From Lactifluus volemus (Eukaryota; Basidiomycota; Agaricomycetes; Russulales; Russulaceae), in NCBI GenBank assembly GCA_022376515.1, contig WTXI01000004.1, forward strand, positions 1 to 64,000: a DNA stretch of 64,000 nucleotides, in the 5' to 3' direction. Both the position numbers and the translations under genes were made by a program. The notes under the pieces were generated by a model that saw nothing but the letters and a program-made list of their open reading frames with translations, had not been told where the DNA came from and searched no databases. Within the stretch, counting starts at the first letter, position 1. Every line of letters begins with the position of its first letter. Shown piece by piece: positions 29,289 through 40,921 of the stretch.

Positions 29289-31163
29289 ATGTCTCTCCAA
29301 ACATTCGGTAAAGGCGCGCTCCGTGTCGCAAAGAACTACACAAAGGGTTACTCGGACGTACAGGCTAAGGTTCGAGAGGCCACTTCCAACGATCCATGGG
29401 GTCCCTCTGGCACACAGATGAACGAGATCGCCCAGATGACCTTCAATCAGTCTGTTTCCCCTTTTCACTTTACTCGCGAACTCCTTTCCAGCTCATCGTA
29501 TATAACCAGAAATGACTTTGTAGAAATCATGGAGATGTTGGACAAACGTCTTAATGACAAGGGCAAAAATTGGCGCCACGTTTTCAAAGTATGTAGACAC
29601 CGGTCTTGCACAGTACTTACAAGTTTATCACCTACTCGCAGTGTCTTACCGTTCTCGATTATCTTCTCCATGCCGGCTCGGAAAACGTCGTCGTCTACTT
29701 CCGAGATAACATCTACATCATCAAAACCCTTAAAGAATTCCAGTACATCGATGAATATGGCAAGGACCAGGGTGCTAATGTCCGTCAAAAGGCTAAGGAT
29801 ATCACAAATCTCTTAACGGATGAAACACGCCTCCGCCAAGAACGCCGCGCACGTGCGAATATGCGTGACCGAATGCTCGGCCAAGCTGGACTCGACGATG
29901 ACAATGACGAGCCTCCGGCGCCAACTGGGGACGAGAACACTGCACGCCGCGCGAGAGGTGCCGGGGGCGATGATGACTTGCGCCGTGCCATCGAGGAGAG
30001 CAAGCGATCCCTCGCTGCGGAACAGGCGCGTGGCGCAGAAGATGATGACCTCGCTCGAGCAATCAAGCTAAGCGAGGAGGAGGAAGCTCGCCGGAAAGCC
30101 GCCCTTACCGACTCGGGTTCACTTTTTGACGACCAGTGAGCGACTGACTTCGTTTTTTGTTATTTTCTCCATAATCAAGGACGATGCTCGCAGAAACAAC
30201 AACCTCATCGATTTACAGGGCCAAAGCAATGGACTACAACCACAATTTACGGTGCAACCACAGTTCACGTCCTTTAACCCATATCAACAGCAGGCACAGC
30301 AAGAGGCTATGCAGGTACGTGTGCTTACGCGATTTTGGGACGACAACTTGATTTGGCGGCCGTCGTCGTAGGCCGAGTGGGCAAGACAACAGCAGGAATG
30401 GATGTTGCAGCAGCAGCAGCAACAACAACAACAACAACAGCAACAACAACAGCAACAACAACAACAACAATTGCAGTTACAGGCACAGCAAGAAGAGTGG
30501 ATGCGGCAACAACTCGCTCAGCAACAGGCGGCTCAGCAGCAGGCACTTCTGGCACAACAAGAATTTTTCGCGGCACAGGTCCAACAACAACAAACCAAGC
30601 TACTCCCGCAAGCAACTGCTTTTGGGTTTGGCCCGTTCAGATAAATTTTCTTTCAGGTGCGCTGACGATTCCCACGATAGCTCGAACAACCCTTTTGCCT
30701 CTGTTGCGTCACCAGCGCCAGCGCTACCTGCGGCATCACCGCAGCCCCCTGTCCCGTCTTTGTCTAATTTCTCTCTACCGTCGACGTACGATTCTCACGA
30801 GCCACCTCCACGCCGGGATTACCAGCCCTCACCGCAACCCGCGCCTGTGCCGTCTCCGCAACTCACACCCAAGCGTACCCAGACTCGTGCGGACCAGGAG
30901 CATGCGCACCTAGCGAACCTTTTTGCTGCGCGCGATGGAGACGGGGTAGATACATTTGGAAATGTCGGCGCCCTTCGGTATGCCTTTGTTCCTGCGTTGG
31001 GGGATATGTACTAATGCGAAGCGTTTTCCACAGTTTCGGCCAGACAGAATACGGCAAGCTCGTCGCACAAAAGACAGGGGCTACGACACAGAATGGCTTC
31101 AATCCATTTGCACAGCAACCGGGACAGGGACAGAATAACGAGCAGCCATTTTTTACTATCTGA
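29289..31163 (+). CDS. Epsin, endocytic ENTH-domain adaptor
   Basis: Binds PI(4,5)P2, ubiquitinated cargo, clathrin and EH-domain proteins at sites of endocytosis. Six exons: 29289-29588, 29641-30135, 30194-30314, 30372-30625, 30681-30977 and 31034-31163, with introns of 52-58 bp. The fourth intron has an unusual donor, GTTTGG. The ENTH domain covers about residues 10-140 (VREATSNDPWGPSGTQMNEIA, quoted in part: VREATSNDPWGPSGTQ; CLTVLDYLLHAGSENVV). Two ubiquitin-interacting motifs follow (DDDLRRAIEESKRSL, DDDLARAIKLSEEEE), then a poly-Gln region of about 22 Q and two NPF motifs (SNNPFASV, GFNPFAQQ). The C-terminus is FFTI. All expected functional modules are present. The Gln tract is encoded by mixed CAA/CAG. 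Confidence 0.93.
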
Positions 31164-31987
31164 AGGGCACTTTGTCCTTGAATGGCGTGGCAGTTTCTTA
31201 GTACTTTACGTCTTTTTCCTGCCCTCAATTCTATACCCGCCCATTTACCCTCCCAAACTCGCCTCACCTCCCTTTCGCTCCTGTATCTACATCTTGATTC
31301 GGAATGTCGGTTGTATGTATGTGTTGCAATGATTTCATGTACGCGGGGTTTTGGTCGATACTTGTTGAGGACAAGGTCTGGCGCCGCATTATTAAAATCT
31401 ATGCCAGTGGGTCCTTAGCATTTTCAATTCTGAGTGTTGCAGGGGGGTGAATTAGTGTTGCTGCGGCTCATGAGCTGTTGGGCTAAAATCAGGTTGGCTC
31501 AGCACAATTTGGCCCAATGGCTCATGAACCGTGGCAACACTATTAGGGTGAATGACCTCCGAGGTTTTCTTGATATCGACGGATTAAAAGGTTTTGTACC
31601 ACCAGCAATCACTCGGTTCAAGCTTCTGCGACTGCATTAGTATTGACTACATGGACCGTACCCACACCGGTTCGGAAACGAAGATACCATAATTCGCCGT
31701 AGAATACACACTACCGTGACACTGCTCGTTATACACATCTTCCAAGCATCAGCCTCAGGCTACGTTGGCCCTATATACATAGTCCACGTCTTCATACCTG
31801 ATCATGCCAAACGTATCGAAGTACGGAATACACTCCTCACCATCACTTGTACATTCTGATCACAATACTCCGCAGCGCGTCACATTTGTGGATCGCGCTT
31901 CTCTTCAGTTCAGACGTCAAAGCTGAGGTGTGTCCGCGATACGAAACGTAATTTTCTGTGCGCTAACCTTAAAGGTTCCAAACAACG
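31164..31987. other. Convergent intergenic region
   Basis: 3' flanks of epsin (+) and the MDR reductase (-). Short open frames only; no gene or RNA recognised. Confidence 0.5.
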
Positions 31988-33153
31988 TCAGCGCCAATAG
32001 GTGGTAGTGTTGGTTGCATTTACCTTCCCTTCCTGCATGTATTGCAGGCCATCCTTCACGCTTGCAATGCCCTTGGGTAGGATGAGAATCGGGTTAGGTT
32101 TTATTTTGCCAGTGGCAAAGATTTTCCTGTGTAGATCAATGTACCACTTGGCCTTTGATTCCTGGGAAGTTATGAGTCCACAGCTGATGAGAGCGCGTTT
32201 ACATGAAACGTACGGGTTTAAGCAAGTTGGGGAGGTTGCTAAAGACAACGCGCACGTCCGGACGAGCGTTCTCATATGGAAGTATGGCGGCCACTTTCCC
32301 GCCCTCATTCCCAATGGCGCTGGTGACCTGCTTCTGGGTCTCGCCTTGAGAGATGGTATCAAAAGCCATATCAAGGGCGTTGCCAGTTGCTGCACGAATC
32401 TTCTCAACAACATTCTCATCGCGGTAATCGAAGACTTCGTCTGCCCCGAGGCCCTTGAGAAGATCAAAATTCTTTGGCGAGGCTGTAGTTATAACGTGGA
32501 GGCCGCCGAGTTTGGCGAACTGGATCGCGTATTGGCCAATGGATGAGGCGCCGCCCCAGATGAGGAGGGTGCGTTTCGACCAGATTCGACTTCAAATGGT
32601 GAGGGTAGGTCTAGAGTTTCATGCAGGCACTGCAAAGCAGTTAATGGGGTGACACCGAGTTGAGCAGCTTCTTCGAACGACCAGCCCTCGGGGATAGGTA
32701 GGATGCCGTATTCTGCATCGGTCACAACAAACTGTGAGAAAACGCCATTGACTTTGAAGAGACCCTGGATCAGCGCGAGTAACCACGGCGTAGACGGAGG
32801 GAAACTGACGCCCGAAGATAGGGCCTCCAACGCCTGCGACATGCTCCCCAACAGCCCTTGCACCCTCTGGAACATCCGGTCCGAGTTCCTCTACCACGCC
32901 TGAATAATCGGTACCACAATTCCACCATACTTGGTTTCGTTAAGTGCCTGTCCAAGTAACATCCCTGAAATGGGCGGTGAGTTGCCTGTTGGTGCATTCT
33001 GAAGGTAGTAATAAACTGACAGTCTATGGGGTTCTGCGCTACAGCCGTCACCTTGATGCGAATCTGGCGGGGGCCAAGCGGCGGTATATCTACAAGACGT
33101 AAATCGACGCCAGTTTCTGTCACGACTGCAGCTCTTTGCTGGGAAGGGGCCAT
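31988..33153 (-). CDS. MDR-family zinc-binding dehydrogenase / enoyl reductase
   Basis: Medium-chain NAD(P)H-dependent oxidoreductase of the toxD/quinone-oxidoreductase-like type, cytosolic. Start ATG at 33153 (MAPSQQRAAVVTETG). The N-terminal GroES-like fold shows IRIKVTAVAQNPIDC, GTDYSGVVEELGPDVPEGA and GVFSQFVVTDAEYGILPIPEGWS. The Rossmann fold shows TLLIWGGASSIGQYAIQFAK. The C-terminal part (ESKAKWYIDLHRKIF ... GLQYMQEGKV) joins after a 53-bp intron. Several small introns interrupt the gene. I see no Cys set for structural zinc, so it is probably a zinc-free member despite the family name. The substrate cannot be told from sequence. Confidence 0.82.
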
Positions 33154-34015
33154 TGTTGGGGGACTCTCATCTTCATCAGCCGTTGATGCTTCTGTTATTA
33201 AGACTGCTTGGATAGGAGCCAGGAACCAGCCACCTACATCATGCTTTGTCACCTACTGGAGTTGGCCGAATGGCCTCTCGGGTAATTCAGACTCAGCCGC
33301 GGCAACACGGCAATATAAAATGTGTTTTGGCTAAATTAGCCGAAAACTCACTTTGCACGCGCGGCCGAGCTTGATCAAAGGCCACTGCAACACTTACCAC
33401 TCGAGCTCGAGTTCTGGGGCTGCACAGAAATGTAGGAGGCAGATTTAGATTCCTACTCGATATAGTATAGCGGTGGCCGGGTGCAGTAGTTTTCTCATCA
33501 TTCGGCTCCGACTCCTGCAAGGCTCGGCGTCTCGCTCAGGCTTGTATTTAACTGTAAGCCAACCTAACAATGACTAAAATTGAAACTGTGTTACGCCTTC
33601 TTTCCTCCCCCTGATCCGCGGCGCTGCGGCAAAGCTTATGCTATTGCAATTGAGGTTACATAATTACAACCAGCAAAAGGGCAACCTCAAAGTACTGTAG
33701 TTTGATACTTTCCAAACATTTCCAACAGCCTTCCTTTCTACAATACTGTATGCCAGATGACAGGACATGTTAGTCACACTTCATTAATTTCGTCACAGAG
33801 GCAATCCATACTACTGTATCAGTAATTCTACAAATTGTCCAAGTGGGAAATCTAATTTGAAGCGAGGGGTACATTTGGCTTGAAAAACTGTACACCATTG
33901 TGTTGCAAGAAATGGGAATCACAGGCCTTGTGATTACATAAAGTATGGCCTGCTAGAGGAGGAGATCATGGATGGAAGATTCCCTCAAAAACTAACGGGC
34001 GACGCTGTCACCGCA
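33154..34015. other. Intergenic, no supported gene
   Basis: Upstream of the MDR gene and 3' of the MFS gene. AT-rich from about 33550, with several TACTGTA/TACAGTA motifs (around 33697, 33745 and 33815). No coding signal recognised. Confidence 0.45.
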
Positions 34016-35479
34016 CTAAGTCTTGACCATGATGGAAGAGCCTGATTGCACCACGCGGGCCGCCACCAATAATAAAAACGCAATCATCATGGCGGCACCA
34101 CAAAATATTTGGGCGTGGACAAAATGCCCCGTTTTGAGGTTCAGGAGGGTGCCGCCGACGGGAGATCCAATGAGCAGGCCAATTCCGGCAACACTGAGGC
34201 TCATACCGAGACGGGTGCCGAACCTGTGCGGGTCTCTCGAAAGCGAGGCGTGGATGCTCGGGGGCAACGAAACGAATGAACCGGAGAAAAATCCATACAG
34301 GATCGCAAATGCGACAAGGCCGCCGGTGCTATGCAGGGAAATCCATACAAATACAAGCACGGCGCAAGCAAGGGTACATGGTATGAGTGTGTTGAATGGG
34401 CCGATACGATCTGCGAGGGCATTGGGAACGAGTCGGCCAAAGACGGATCCGGCATTGACGATCGGCACGAGGTAGAACGCGAGCGCCCTGCCGGCACCAG
34501 TTTTGAAGACGGCGTAGGGCGTGATGTACAAAAAGGGGATGTAGAGGCCCACGAAACCGAAGAAGAAACCCGCGGTGCAGAGTATGAAGGGTGCTTCGCG
34601 CAGCGCGGACATGTCGAAGAGTTTCCGGCGCATGGTAGGTCGCGCGCGCTGGCGGACGACGACATTGGTGAAGCCAAGGGTAAGTAATGCAATCAAGCCT
34701 ATAATCCTAGTCGCCCAGCCAAAGCCGATCCTTGGTTGCAACCAGCGAAACATGATCGGGTAAATTACCCCACCTGAAGATGAGAGGTGCGAAGCTCATC
34801 AGTACCCGGGATACGCATAATTTCTGGGGTTCGCAAATGCAATCCCACTCAAATATGCTCACCAAAGCTGCTACCACTAGCGGCGATGCCACAAGCCAAT
34901 GACCGGTGTTTGTCAAAGTAGGTGGATACTATGGCAACACTCGGTACAAAAAGGATGCCTCCCCCGATGCCAACGCAGACACCCTGCGCGAGGAGGGCCT
35001 GATAGTATTGCTTCACCAAGCTAGTCATCACCACGCCGAAAATAACGAGAAACGAACCCACACCCATGAGGGTGCGAGTGTAACCCGCATCAAAAAGCGG
35101 TCCGGTCAATGCACTGACGAGTAACAAGAGGAAGGCCTGCACTGAGCCAATCCACGAAATGGCGGAGGGTGTACTGGAGCGGAGGGTGGTGACTTCATAA
35201 AAGTTCTGGTATGCACCAAAGGTGTTAACGATGCCCCTAAATTGGCAGAATGAGTCCAAATTCGTCCCATTCAATACGGTAGGCATACCATGTATCCATG
35301 AAGACGAAAAATGAGGCGGCGACCTGAAGCCATGCGACCGCACCGCCATCTGGCGGGTCCATACTTGCGTTGGTCGGGCTGGCAGAAACTGAAACAGGTG
35401 GGGACCCCGAACTTTTCTCGAGAACGGAGTACAAGTCGAGAGATTTCCCACTGTGCTCGGTTCGAAGGGGGGAGCCCAT
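34016..35479 (-). CDS. MFS transporter, monocarboxylate-permease type
   Basis: Major facilitator of the fungal MCH/monocarboxylate transporter group, a membrane protein with 12 predicted helices. Start ATG at 35479. A cytosolic N-terminus of about 40 residues leads to the family signature at helix 1, PPDGGAVAWLQVAASFFVFMD (quoted in part: DPPDGGAVAWLQVAASF). GIVNTFGAYQNFYEVTTL follows after an intron, and GSSFG-GVIYPIMFRWLQPRIGF joins across another. The second half contains GRLVPNALADRIGPFNTL, matching the GRxxxxxxxDR(I/L)G pattern seen between helices 8 and 9. About three introns. Fungal members include transporters for monocarboxylates, riboflavin and siderophores; the substrate here is unknown. 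Confidence 0.85.
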
Positions 35480-35557
35480 GCCAGTAGGTGCCCTGTGCGG
35501 AGGAGGGGGAAAGTCGACCGGGTAGGGGGAATATTACAAAGCTATTATATGTCGTCG

Positions 35558-35590
35558 TCTTCTCTTCTCTTCTCTTCTCTTCTCTTTTCT
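35558..35590. repeat. TCTTC/TTCTC microsatellite
   Basis: About six copies of a 5-bp TTCTC unit, in the 5' flank of the MFS gene. A pyrimidine tract like this often lies near fungal transcription starts. Confidence 0.7.
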
Positions 35591-35944
35591 CCACGCGGCA
35601 AATCGAGTCGCGCAATCGGTTGGACGACACGACAAGACCGTTTACGACATTGACTGAAACTGTCGAGCGCTAAATATGAGCGTTGGCTTGTTGGGGGTGA
35701 GCCCCGGTTCATCGTTGACCAGTTATTAAACAATATCGAGTATCCGCGACGGGTGAACTTTGTGCACTGAGCACGTCGTGGCTCAATGTTGGACCGGTCC
35801 TCGGCGCCTGATCTGACGGACGTCCAGCGAGTTACGTAAACATGACCTTCTTAATTTAGTACTCCGAGTCTATGCGCCCTCGTCAAAGCGGTATACCTAT
35901 ACAGCATATCGAATCCAATCGTACTGCACCCGTACATGCGATCA

Positions 35945-36968
35945 TTACCCAACCATGCTTCGCTTACGTCCTCTCAATCGCACTATGCAACTCCCAGTCA
36001 TTTGTTGTCAAAGCGCGCGTTCGATTGTGAACTCACCTTCATCCAATCTCCGTCCAATCGTCGTCCATTCTTTCCCAATCTTCCTCTTGTAAGCATCGAG
36101 AACGGAAGTGAACAAGGGCTTCGATTCCGGGTGTGTAGAAGCGAAGGCACGCTCTAATACATACAGATCTACAGCCTTATCTTCTATCAGCGTCGATGTG
36201 TAAGCCAACCCAAAGTCGACCAATACCTGAACCCGAATCGGTCAGCGCGGATTATTTAGATAGCGAGAGATATCGATGCACAAGTTGTTGGATGCCAGCA
36301 GAATGCCTAATAGATACCGGATGCCGCAACATCATGTTTGATGTTGTCAGATCGCCGTGAATGATATCGCGAGGTGCATCTTTGCGATCTCGGTGCCCAC
36401 CATGACCATCAGTGCATCTGATTGTGCATGGCCAAGATATTAAAAAAAAAAACCGGCGATAGCTGTAAGAAGTCAGACCTTTCGACACCTCAAACTCGGC
36501 GAGGGGCGTCAGGACTTGATCGCCGTTGTCGTCGTCAATCGCTTCATCGCCTTCATCGCCTGAACCGAGCAGGAACCGAACACTTTTCCCATCGATCCAT
36601 TCAATGCCCAGCACACCACTCGCCGTGTCAACGAAGCGCAGCCCAGGTACACTAACCCCGCATCTGCTTGAACCATAAATCACCAACCAAGCAAATAACC
36701 AAATGTTACGCACCGCAGACAACGCAAAAGTGCACGAGCCTCTCCAGCGACGCGTGCACGCGTCAATGACTTATCCAATGTAGCATGACGATACTGCTTC
36801 GGAAAGCGGTGCTTGAGCAATACTGGCACACCACCAGTATGTAAGGTTGCACGATAAACTTCTGCGAGTGGGAATTTTTTAATTTACTGTTTATAGGGTG
36901 AAGGATACTTGCAGCTTCTGCGCCCTGTGAGATTAAGGTGGATGAGCAATAAGAGTGGTGGTGGCCAT
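35945..36968 (-). CDS. bud32: Bud32/PRPK atypical kinase of the KEOPS complex, two apparent frameshifts
   Basis: Kinase/ATPase subunit of EKC/KEOPS, needed for the t6A modification of tRNAs. The N-lobe shows LISQGAEAA-KVYRATLHTGG and LLKHRFPKQYRHATLDKSLT. The catalytic loop is DIIHGDLTTSNMML, the metal site VLVDFGLAYTS, and the C-terminus VRLRGRKRSMVG follows a short intron, exactly the family ending. About five introns. Two places need one added base: near 36930, between the first ATG frame (MATTTLIAHPP) and LISQG, and at about 36367-36371, between AKMHLA and DIIHGD. Both look like under-called bases because the flanking protein is fully conserved. If they are real, this is a pseudogene, which would be surprising for such a gene. 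It is divergent from eIF3a. Confidence 0.85.
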
Positions 36969-37096
36969 AACCCTAACCCAATTCCCGTCAGCCTCAACTC
37001 AAGTGGTTAGAGCCTGCCCTAAACTTAACCTAACAATCTTTTTTGACGACACGCATATATTTTGGTGTCTCCACAACTCTCCTTGCATCACTCATC

Positions 37097-40000
37097 ATGG
37101 CGCCCATGACAAAACCAGAGACAATCCTCAAGCAAGCAGAAGGCCTTGTTTCTGTCGGCCAAACCCATGCAGCGCTTCAGTCATTCACAGAGATGTTCTC
37201 GTCAAAGCGCTTCCGGACAACCCCGTTGGCCTCGCTGGAACCTATCATGATACGCTTTGTCGAGCTCTGCGTTGAGATGCGCAAAGGTCGTATCGCAAAG
37301 GAGGGACTTATGCAATACAAGAACACCGCTCAAAACACAAGTGTCGGCTCAATCGAAGTCGTCATTCAAAAGTTCGTCAGTCTTGCAGATGCTAAGCTCC
37401 AAGAGGCCCAGGAAAAGGCAGAGAAGGCAGCAGCCGATGCTGTCGCAGATGTCGACGACCTCGAGGCCACAGAAACCCCGGAAAGCATACTGCTTGGTGC
37501 CGTCAGCGGTGATCAGAGCCGAGATCGAACAGATCGTGCCCTTGTCACACCGTGGTTAAAGTTTCTGTGGGAAAGCTATCGCACGGCTTTAGAGACTCTC
37601 AAGAACAATGCCCGCTTACAAGCCATCTATCATGTGTGCCGCTTTTTTTTTTTTTGACTTCTCTCATGACCTTCTGACACGATATTACAAATCGATAGCA
37701 AATTGCACAGCAAGCGTTCCAGTTTTGTCTCAAACATCAACGTAAGGTCGAATTTCGACGTCTTTGCGAGACATTGCGTCTTCACCTCTCCAACGTTTCA
37801 AAATATGCCCACCAACCACACGCAATCAACCTCCAAGATCCCGATACCCTTCAACACTACCTCGATGCTCGCTTTGCGCAGCTCAATACCTCCGTAGAGC
37901 TCGAACTCTGGCAGGAAGCCTTCCGCTCTGTAGAAGATGTCCACAACCTCCTTACCTTGGCCAAGAGGGCGCCTCGCCCGGCGATGATGGCCAACTACTA
38001 CGAGAAGCTTACAAAGATTTTTTTGATGAGCGGCAACGCACTATACCATGCCGCCGCTTGGGGTAAATTCTATGCCGTCATCACGACCATCGGCGGAAAG
38101 TCCGAAGAAGAGCTCAGTAGACTCGCCGGTCAGGTTCTCGTCAGCGCACTTGCTGTCCCCGTCAACCAAAAGGCAGAGATGTCTGTAGAGGAGATAAAGG
38201 GGAGGACGGGACGTCTGACTTCGTTGCTTGGACTGTCCAAGACACCCACTCGGATGGGCCTCCTCAAGGATGCGGTTCGTTTCATGTTGCCAAGCAGACC
38301 CTTAGCTAACAACTTTCTGCAGCTTTCGCGCAATGTTCTCAAACTTGCGTCGGAGACCATCAAATCGCTCTACACCATACTGGAAGTGACGTTTGACCCC
38401 TTGACTCTTTGTACCAAAGTTGCCCCGCTTTTCCGTATTCTTTCCGAGGACATTTCCTATGCACCGTATCTACCGTTGCTGCAGCGCGCTCTTCTTTCAC
38501 GGCTCATCTCGCAGCTCGCACAAGTTACTCGTCCATTACGATCAAGAACCTTCTTGCTCTCCTTCAGCCCTTACGAGATGCACTCGCCGATTGCGGTGGT
38601 GACTCTACTATCTACCAGCCAGAGCAGATCGAAGCATACATCATGCGCGGCACTCACGCCGGTGAGCTCAGCGTCCGCGTCGACCACGCGTCTGGCACTC
38701 TCGAGTTCGTTGATGATCCTTTCACTGGTGCGGATGACTTGCAACCATTTTCCTCTTTACACGGCATCATCGTGCAGCCCGCGGCAGCATCACTCGTTCG
38801 CACACGCCTTAGCGGCATCGCTGGTGCGTTAAGCCATGCACTAGCTATCATCGAACCCCCTGTTGTTCCGCCGGCTGAGGAACAGCGGGCCCGGGTGGCC
38901 GCACTTATCACCGCGGCTGATGCTGAACGTAAGGCCTTGCAATTGCGCCGGGCGATAGTCGCTCGCCGTCGTGAATTGCTTTCGGAACTCGCTGCCCGGA
39001 AAGAGAAGGAGGAACAGAGCCGTAGGTCAGAGGAGTCGCGCCAGGCCAAGTTTGATGAGACACGGCGTGCGGTTGAGGACGCCCGTAGGCGTGAAATTGA
39101 GCGCGCACGAGCTGAGATTCAGCAGCGCAGGAACGAGGAGGCACGCCAGCTTGCTCAGAGCCTCAGGGAGCGTGGCAATCTGAAGGTGGATATCGATGTG
39201 AGTTCTTCATTTATCATTGTGGCGATGTGATTGACCTTCGATTCAGGACGTCGAAAACTTGAATACGGATAGCTTGATGCGGCTTCAAGTCGAGCAACTG
39301 GAGAAGGAGAAGAAAGAGCGTGAATCACGGCTACGTGTCATCGCCAAACGGATTGATCACATCGAGCGTGCATACCGTCAGGAGGAGCGGCCATTGCTTG
39401 CGAAGGATTACGAACTACAGCAGGCAAGCGACCGTGCAACGCATGAGCAAATGCAGAAGGACCGCATCGATACCGCGCGGCTTGCACACAGGCGCGATTT
39501 GGAGACGAAAGAGCGTCTTTCGCGTATGCTACCGAATTTGAGGCGCGCAAGGCAGTCATCCTAGAAAGACGGAGCGTTGAATATGGTCGGAAGCAAACTG
39601 CGGCACGGACCAAGGTCGAGGAGGAAAAACAAAGCGGCGTGCTGCGGTTCTCAAGGCACGCGAAGAGGAGCGTTTGCACCAGGAGGTGGTAGAGAATGCC
39701 CGCGCGAAGCAGAAGAACTCGAGCGCAGAAAGAGAGAGGGTACGCTTTACTGACTTGACGATCTGCCTTCTTTACGATTTTTTTATAACAGAGGAGGAAG
39801 GGAGCGGCGGCTGCAGAGGCTGCGAAGCAGGAGGAGGAAGCTCGGTGGCTCAGATGCGCGAGGAGCGCGAAAGACAGCGCGCAGCGGACCTCGAGCGCAT
39901 CAAGCAACAACAACAACGCGAGGAGGAAGCGGCTCGGCGGGCCGAGGAGCGACGCAGGACACAGACCGTAGCCACCTCGCAGGATGGCGGGTGGCGGCGC

Positions 40001-40263
40001 GCCGGCGTACCGTCTGCCCCGACACCTCCACCGATTCGTACGCCCCCACGCTCCGAGAGCCCCGCATCCTCGGGTCCACCAAGGCTGATCGGTCGCGGTG
40101 GTGGCACCACCACTAGCTGGCGCGATCGGGCGAAGGCTACAGCGGCAACAACAAGTGCCCCCGTTCATTCATCAGCTGCGCCGGAGGAGCCAAAGAAGGC
40201 GGATAACAAGGACCAGACTGCAAAGAATGTTGGAAACCTTCGAGATTACGGGGTCAACAATGA
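37097..40263 (+). CDS. TIF32: Translation initiation factor eIF3 subunit a, five apparent single-base losses
   Basis: Largest scaffold of eIF3, binding the 40S subunit and other eIF3 subunits through its PCI domain. Start ATG at 37097 ([15 protein letters not shown]). The N-terminal helical region and PCI domain run to about residue 500 ([58 protein letters not shown]). A long Arg/Glu-rich coiled coil follows ([19 protein letters not shown]), then a Pro/Ser-rich tail ending [10 protein letters not shown] and TGA at 40261-40263, the typical fungal eIF3a end. The protein stays conserved only if one base is added near 38525, 39532, 39628, 39846 and 40231. All five are losses, so consensus errors are more likely than a dead gene. 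Confidence 0.92.
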
Positions 40264-40921
40264 GTTGAACGTGATGGTCGCTTTTTTGTGTGTTCTTTTT
40301 TTGCATTCATCAATACTTTTTACGCGTCGAACATTCAATGCGTTATGTTCAATCGATACTCTAGCTCCGGCACGTGCTGCTCCTGCTTTTTATAAGATTA
40401 CTAGATATTCCACGCTGCTAATGGGGAGAGCACAAATAACAACAATGAGTGTAGTACAGATGCGAAGCCTAATAGATAAGCGAGAGATAGAAATGCCCAA
40501 AGTACGAGGAGGAAAAAGAATCTAATGGAAATTATACCGCTTTTTGTCAGGTTGTTTGAACCGGAACCATAATGGACATCTAATACGCGCTCTACTAGTA
40601 GAGTCATTGTTCCTGCTCCTCTTCTTCCTCTGCTTCATGCATCATCGCTATACACATAGGAAAAAAATCCTTCAGTGCCTGTGTTTTTGACAATCCTGCG
40701 ACAAAACTCACCACCCCACGACGAACTTTGCATTGAGGCGAGCGCGTCACTACCATGGACGTCTGCAGAGAATTCACGGAGCACGGACAGGCTGCGACTG
40801 TTCCCAATTCGGAGACCGCAGGGTTAGCAACAGTATATATAAGGGGAGTTTCACCCTAATGGGTTCAGGCGCAAAAAGGGGACGTACGAGTAGCGTAATC
40901 CTAGGTCCGCAGAGAGAGCGC
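40264..40921. other. Convergent intergenic region
   Basis: 3' flanks of eIF3a (+) and the calcium channel (-). No coding or RNA feature recognised. Confidence 0.5.

Noticed and set aside
30335..30913. Thr-rich plus-strand and Leu-rich minus-strand frames over the epsin Gln tract
   Set aside because: Same cause: repeated CAA/CAG triplets open all frames.
36968..36980. AACCCTAACCC upstream of Bud32
   Set aside because: Too short to be an interstitial telomere; the genes continue on both sides.
39720..40263. A separate gene for the basic Arg/Gln-rich 3' part of eIF3a
   Set aside because: It is the coiled-coil and tail of eIF3a, split only by apparent one-base losses; the end [10 protein letters not shown] belongs to eIF3a.
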